Shown: positions 59,001 through 64,000 of the stretch, in pieces | Layout: the number at the start of each line of letters is the position of its first letter | Numbering within the stretch: the first letter of the stretch is position 1 | Assembly: GCA_036023115.1 (NCBI GenBank) | Contig: JAYKKT010000073.1 | Coordinates: 15,566,001-15,630,000, forward strand | From: Brasenia schreberi | Taxonomy: Eukaryota; Streptophyta; Magnoliopsida; Nymphaeales; Cabombaceae | Reading direction: 5' to 3' | Length of the DNA stretch: 64,000 nucleotides | Program-made: the position numbers and the translations under genes | Notes under the pieces: model-generated | What the model saw: the letters and a program-made list of their open reading frames with translations, nothing else | Told to the model about the DNA's origin: nothing | The model's database searches: none

Positions 59001-59253
59001 AAGATGGTTTGGACATATAGAAAGAAGATCAAAAGAAGAACCTGTAAGAAGGTTAGAAAAACTAAATTTAGAAAGTATTAAAAGAGGTAGAGGACGACCA
59101 CAAAAGTGTTGGAAAGAAACAATAAAGAATGATCTAGCTTATTGGGAGTTAACTGCTAACATGGCACACGATAGAGATCTGTGGAAACAAAGAATCCATG
59201 TAGCCGACCCCATCTAGTATGGGAAAAGGCTTAGTTGTTGTTTTTGTTGTTGT
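56012..59253 (+). mobile_element. Near-full-length RTE-clade LINE (3242 bp)
   Basis: Non-LTR retrotransposon with 5' UTR, one long but broken frame for apurinic-type endonuclease and reverse transcriptase, and a short 3' UTR ending in 'tatgggaaaaggcttag' plus TTG-rich repeats. A 16-bp target duplication brackets it. Compared with 5' UTR fragments at 45905 and 44050 it may lack about 20 bp at its 5' end. Length and single-frame layout fit the RTE clade. Confidence 0.93.
56253..59217 (+). pseudogene. RTE endonuclease/reverse transcriptase frame, broken
   Basis: Endonuclease: IRIGSWNIGTLSGKLMEVVD, LCLQETKW (catalytic Glu), CAYAPQ, GGDLNGHVG. After a frame change near 56955 come SGLSQTQIDYF and the TTQHRLL His region. 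Reverse transcriptase from about 57780: [88 protein letters not shown] and the active site FADD (58455-58466). The C-terminal region holds [15 protein letters not shown] and [11 protein letters not shown]. Frame changes occur near 56955, 57290 and 58645, so the copy cannot make the full protein. A 9-bp in-frame loss near 58566 is seen relative to the copy at 59932-60743. Confidence 0.92.
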
Positions 59254-59913
59254 ATCAATTAGACCAACTATGCTTTATAATTTTGAGTATTGGGCAGTTA
59301 ATTATCAACATGTACAAAAGATGTTTATTGCAGAGATGAAGATGCTGAGATGGATGAGTGGTCGGAGAAGGAAAGGTCGTATACATAATGAGGTTATTAA
59401 AAACAAATTGGGAGTGACACCAATAGATGACAAAATGAAAGAAAATCATTTAAGATAGTTTGAACACACATACAGACGACTAAAGGAAGTTCCGGTAAGA
59501 AGATACAAAAAACTAGATTGTGAAAATGTTGAAAGAGGAGAGAGTACAAAAGTGTTGGAAGGAAACAATAAAGAATGATTTAGCCTATGTTGAGTTAACT
59601 GTTAGCATGACACATTATCGAGCTCTATACAACAAATAATTCATATAGCTGACTCCATCTAGTATGGGATAAGGCTTTAGTTGTTGTTTTGATTCCATGT
59701 TAACCCATCACAGTGCCTCATCATATATGCCAAAATACACTCATCTACTATGGAGATTTAACTTTTGAAGGCTAACCTCCACACCTAGTGTTATGCCAAA
59801 AGACACTCTCTCCCACCACAAGCAACATCTCCTCCTTAAACTTATCCATTCTTTCCTTGTGGCCAAACTATATACTGGACCCATGAGACTCCTGCTCATC
59901 ATAGTGATCCACT

Positions 59914-60761
59914 CAGATATTCATTTGATCCGTGTATGTTATTTGCAGATGACATTGTGTTAGTGGATGAGTCTAAGGAAAAAATTAATAGGAAATTGGA
60001 ACTATGGAGAGAAATATTACAAAGTAAAGGCTTCCAACTTAGTAGAACAAAGACAAAATATATGGAATGTAAGTTTGATCATTTGGGTACTTTAGGGGAC
60101 ATAGAAATTAAGATTGACACACATTGTATCCCATACAAGGAAAGTTTTAAATACCTAGAGTCAATTTTTCAAAGTAATGAAAAAATTGATGGAGATGTTA
60201 CGCATTGAATTAATGTCGGTTGGTTAAAATGGAGAGGAGCATCATGTATTCTTTATGATTAGAAGATACCATTAAAGTTAAAAGGTAAATATTATAGAGC
60301 ATTAATTAGACCTGCTATGTTTTATAGTTATAAGTATTGGGCAGTTACTCATCAACATGTGCAAAAGATGTCCGTAACAAAAATGAAGATGTTGAGATGG
60401 ATGAGTGGTCATGCAAGGAAAGATCGTATATATAATGAGGTTATTAGAAACAAATTAGGAGTAGCACTAATAGAGGATAGAATAAGAAAAAATCATTTAA
60501 GAAGGTTTGGACATATACAAAGACGACTCAAGGATGCTCCTGTAAGAAGATATTAAAAACTAGATTGTGAAAATGTTAAAAGAGGAAGAGGACGACCACA
60601 AAAGTATTAGAAAGAAACAATAAAGAATGATCTAGTTTATATTGAGTTAACCGCTCGCATGGCACATGATAGGGCTAGTGGAAACAAAGAATCCATGTAG
60701 CTAACCCCATCTACTATGGGAAAAGGCTTAGTTGTTGTTGTTGCAGATATTCATTTGATCC
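59914..60761 (+). mobile_element. 5'-truncated RTE insertion with 18-bp target duplication
   Basis: The insert is 59932-60743 (812 bp), starting just upstream of the FADD motif ([10 protein letters not shown]) and ending with the RTE 3' tail and TTG repeats. It is flanked by CAGATATTCATTTGATCC at 59914-59931 and 60744-60761. It contains a few stops and frameshifts. Confidence 0.94.
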
Positions 60762-60965
60762 CTAAGAGTGGGAATGAGGTAATGCATATCCCAAGATGGA
60801 GAGAGGCTATACAGATTGAACGACAAAGGAACACATGGAAGCAACATATGATGATCTAGTAGATTTAGATCTGTCATCATTTGAACTTATGGATAATAAT
60901 GATCTTCTTGAACAAGCCAAAACTTTAAGTGGATATAAAAAACCTATGATCACACCATTCTATTA
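60762..60965. other. Short unassigned segment
   Basis: The frame DLVDLDLSSFELMDNNDLLE is open on the plus strand but unrecognised. It may belong to the older element that the RTE entered. Confidence 0.35.
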
Positions 60966-61306
60966 TGAATATTAATCAATGATCGAAGGTTGATGTTGCA
61001 CGAATCAAGATCACTAAGTCGCCAAGAGTCAAATGGCATTCAATCCCGAATGCCGATCTTCAAGAATAACAAACAAGAGCGGAAGCGTATACAAAACAAG
61101 TCAAAAAGCAGTACAAGACTGGATAATATTATTCATGAGATAGTGTCTTATTTATAGACATTACAAGTAGAAGAGAGCAAAAGGAGTAAGAGAGCCAAGT
61201 GATGTAGCCGTTGGGGACCCCCAGTGGCCAGGGCCAGCATGGCCCTAGGCCTTCGTCCATTATGGCACGGGCCCTAAGGGCCCGTGTACCCTATTACACA
61301 TTAACA
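60966..61306 (-). mobile_element. 3' LTR of a copia element
   Basis: 341 bp with TG...CA ends, clearly related to the solo LTR at 49980-50355. It lies directly next to the polypurine tract at 61307-61318 (minus strand: gtttgagggggg), which confirms that the element is read on the minus strand and that this is its 3' LTR. Confidence 0.9.
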
Positions 61307-61318
61307 CCCCCCTCAAAC

Positions 61319-64000
61319 TTACGGGGTATACACTGAAAGTTTTTCTAGTAAAAATTGAAATCGAGAAGCTGAAAGAGATTTTGTGAAGAAGTCTGCGAGC
61401 TGCATCTCAGATAAGACATAACAAAGTGAGATCTTCTTATTTAGACACACTTCGCGAACAAAGTGGCAGTCCATCTCGATGTGCTTTGTCCTCTCATGAA
61501 AAGTATTGTTGGAGGCAATGTACATGACGCTTTTGTTGTCACAATACATGATGGTTGACTTCCATGTCTGCTAGAAGGGTTGTGATCCAACAAATCTCCA
61601 TCGCAACTGTAGCCATGACTCGATATTCGGCTTCTGTGGATGAGAGGGACACCTTCTGTTGTTTTTTGCACTTTCAGGAAACAAGAGATTCACCTAAAAA
61701 CACACAAAAACCAGTCGTAGAGTGTCTATTGTTGACATCTCCACCCCAATCAACATCCGTATATACAAACAAATCAAAGGATGAGGAGGAAGTTAAGAGG
61801 ACCCCCTTGTGGGCAGTGTTTCTAATATATCGAATGATGCGCAAGACATCACTCATATGAATAGAAGTGGGTGCCTGTTGAAATTGGCTTGCTATGTGTA
61901 CTGCATGAGAAATATCTGGTCTAGTAATGGTGAGATAAGTGAGTGCACCTATGAGCTGTCTATAAGGAGTGGGATCCTCCAATTTCTCACCATCAGTGGA
62001 TCGTAGTTTAGTGCCTAGGATTTTCGGTGTGTCAATAACCTTAGTATATGTAATACCGAACCTTTCAACAATATCATTAGCAAACTTGGTTTGAGACATA
62101 AAGTATCTACATCTATTTTTGGTTATCTCAATACCTAAAAAGTAATTCAGCAAGCCCAAGTCTTTCATATCAAATTCGTGATGCAGATTAAGTTTAACTT
62201 CAGCAATTCCCACTTCATCACTTCCTGTGATGATCATGTCATCCACATACAAAACCAAGATAACAATACCAGATTGTGTTTTTCGTACAAACAATGCAGT
62301 ATCACTATAGCAAGTCACAAAATTATGCAAATGCATAAATTTTTCAAATCGATCAAACCAAGCTTTTGGAGCTTGTTTCAGACCATACAAAGCCTTTCAT
62401 AATTTAAGAGCATGACCAGGAGGGAGGGTGATCCCAGGAGGAGGACTCATGTAGACTTCTTCATTCAAGTAACCGTTCAAGAAAGCATTCTTGACATCAA
62501 GTTGGTATATATTTTATTGCTTAATTGCACTAATGGTTATGAGAATTCTAATTGTGGTCATTCTAGCTACTGGGGCAAAGGTTTCATCATAGTCAATTCC
62601 ATATTCTTGGGCATAATCTTTAGCAACTAGTCTAGCCTCCTTGTATCTCTCAATGTGACCATTGTTGTGAGTTTTGATTTTATATACCCATCGACATCCA
62701 ATGATTTTCTTATCTTTTGGCATGGGTGCAACTATCCATGTCTGAGCCTTGTTTGAGTTCATCTTTCATAGCATCTTCCCATTCTGGAATACCTTTAGCT
62801 TTGATAGAACCAGGTTCCCATTCTGGTGGCAATCAAATTTCTTCGTTGTAGTTCAAAAGATTCATAGGACACAAATTGCTGAGGAGGTCTTGAAACCCTG
62901 GGTTTAATATCAGGTTCTATGTGGACTCCATTGGTTTCTCTAAGTCGTCTTGAATAATGTGAGGGGAAGGGTTCGACAATTGACCGAGTATCAACAGTGG
63001 TGTGTGAAATGTCATTGTTTTCAACATGATCTTCTTGAATGTGTTGATGATCTACTGAGTTACAATCATTATCTTCTTCTAGCTCAAAAACATCTTGAGG
63101 AATGAAAGGTTCCGAATTTTCCAAGGATTTGGACTCATAATAAATATCATTCTAAAAAAAATTTACATCCTTGACACGTACAATTTGTCTTCTATGGGAT
63201 CAAAACACCTATACCCCTTCTTGTCAATGCCATAACCAAGGAAGACACATTCAATAGTTGTAGGTGACAATTTGTCATTCTTGTCTGTATACACGAAACA
63301 TCTACATCCAAAAATCCTAAGTCTTTCATAATATGGAGAGATGTTGTACAATTTTCAAAACGTGAAGTATTTTCAAGGTTAGATGAAGGCATTCTATTTA
63401 TAAGGTATACTGCGGTAAGAGTAGCTTCAGCCCATAAGAATTTAGGAACCTTACTAGAAATTAGCATAGTTCTACAAGTTTCAATAATATGCCTATGTTT
63501 TCTTTCTGTTAGACCATTTTGTTGAGGTGAGGTGTTTTAGTGCATGATTTTTTATGAATAATACCATTAGTTTCAATAAATTTGTGAAATTCATTAGACA
63601 TGGACTCTCCTCCCGAATCGGATCTAAAGATTTTAATGGTTGCTCCAAATTGGTTTTTGATCATATTACAAAATACTATAAATTTTTCAAATACTTTTGG
63701 ATTTGTGTTTTAAGAGATATATCCATGTAAAACGAGTAAAGTCATCCACAAAAATCACATAGTATTGCAATCCTCCTTTAGAAACAACGGGCGCGGGACC
63801 CCAAACATCCGAATGTATTAAATCAAAAGCTTTTTTTGGTACATAGTTTCTTTCTCCAAAAGGAAGATGATGCATTTTTCCAAGAATACAATCTTTACAT
63901 TCAAAATTTTTCTCTCTAATGCTTTTCATCAAAGGAATATTACACAATTTTTTAGAGTCCAAGTGTCTAAGTCTTTTATGCCATAGCGTAACATCTTGGG
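61319..64000 (-). pseudogene. Ty1/copia polyprotein, 3' part, broken and cut by the window end
   Basis: Minus-strand order: gag-pre-integrase and integrase (63962-63687: ECKDCILGKMHHLPFGE, FDLIHSDVWGPAP, FVDDFTRFTWIYLLKHKS); middle integrase (about 63467-63163: NRMPSSNLEN, GCRCFVY, CVFLGYG); linker (63124-62795); reverse transcriptase (62762-62514: WIVAPMPKDKKIIGCRWVYK, YDETFAPVARM; 62390-61674: MYGLKQAPKAWFDRFEKF, VLYVDDMIITG, GLLNYFLGIEI); RNase H (about 61690-61319: YCDNKSVMYIASN, HIEMDCHFVREV). Breaks include TAA after SAIKQ, TGA in the 'KL*KALYGLKQ' site, and several frame changes. The 5' LTR and gag are beyond the window. Confidence 0.93.

Larger units (their letters stand above)
55935..59692 (+). 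mobile_element. Older 5'-truncated RTE, split by a younger RTE
   Basis: 55935-56011 matches RTE positions about 58758-58815, and 59270-59692 continues from exactly that point to the 3' tail. The two halves are separated by the 3.24-kb RTE. The repeated junction ATCAATTAGACCAACT (55996-56011 and 59254-59269) is the target duplication of the younger insertion. Stops and frameshifts occur in the old copy. Confidence 0.9.

Overview
The window looks like nuclear DNA from a flowering plant. It is AT-rich, its genes carry GT-AG introns and are far apart, and CT/GA, AT and CA/GT dinucleotide tracts are everywhere. Most of the sequence is layered transposable-element debris: RTE-type LINEs, Ty1/copia elements, Mutator-like elements and tRNA-derived SINEs. 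I cannot name the species. The very long introns and the abundance of RTE LINEs would fit several early-diverging angiosperm, magnoliid or basal eudicot lineages, but that is only a guess.

Five host loci are recognisable. (1) An intronless C2H2 zinc-finger repressor gene of the ZAT type (1826-2701, +). (2) The last coding exon of an ecdysoneless/SGT1-like gene (15866-16045, -). (3) An intronless GT37 xyloglucan-type fucosyltransferase gene (25033-26673, +), with two remnants of relatives nearby. (4) A decayed remorin-like gene (about 35430-38980, +). (5) The first five exons of an RHIP1-like (RGS1-HXK1-interacting protein 1) gene spread over 11 kb (41520-52581, +), whose remaining exons are not visible.

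From 19 to 34 kb lies a large imperfect inverted duplication. The left arm (about 19010-25330) carries, in order, a decayed MULE transposase, a SINE, unique sequence and the fucosyltransferase 5' end. The right arm (about 29795-34095) carries the same blocks in mirror order and opposite orientation. The left fucosyltransferase is intact; the right copy keeps only its first about 85 codons. Insertions present in one arm only give a relative chronology. The centre holds a 310-360-bp tandem repeat and a 3' fragment of another fucosyltransferase.

The RHIP1-like introns are insertion traps. Intron 1 holds several RTE pieces. Intron 2 holds a 3'-truncated copia element, which was itself entered by a 1.34-kb Pack-MULE-like transposon carrying a DC1-domain gene exon and by a solo LTR of another copia family with a perfect 5-bp target duplication. 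A second relative of the Pack-MULE-like transposon lies after exon 5.

From 55 kb to the end there are nested LINEs: a near-full-length 3.24-kb RTE with a 16-bp target duplication inside an older RTE, and a 5'-truncated RTE with an 18-bp target duplication. After these comes the 3' part of a copia element on the minus strand that runs off the window. No RNA gene, CRISPR array or prokaryote-type operon is present. Everything here is by-eye reading; identities were not computed.
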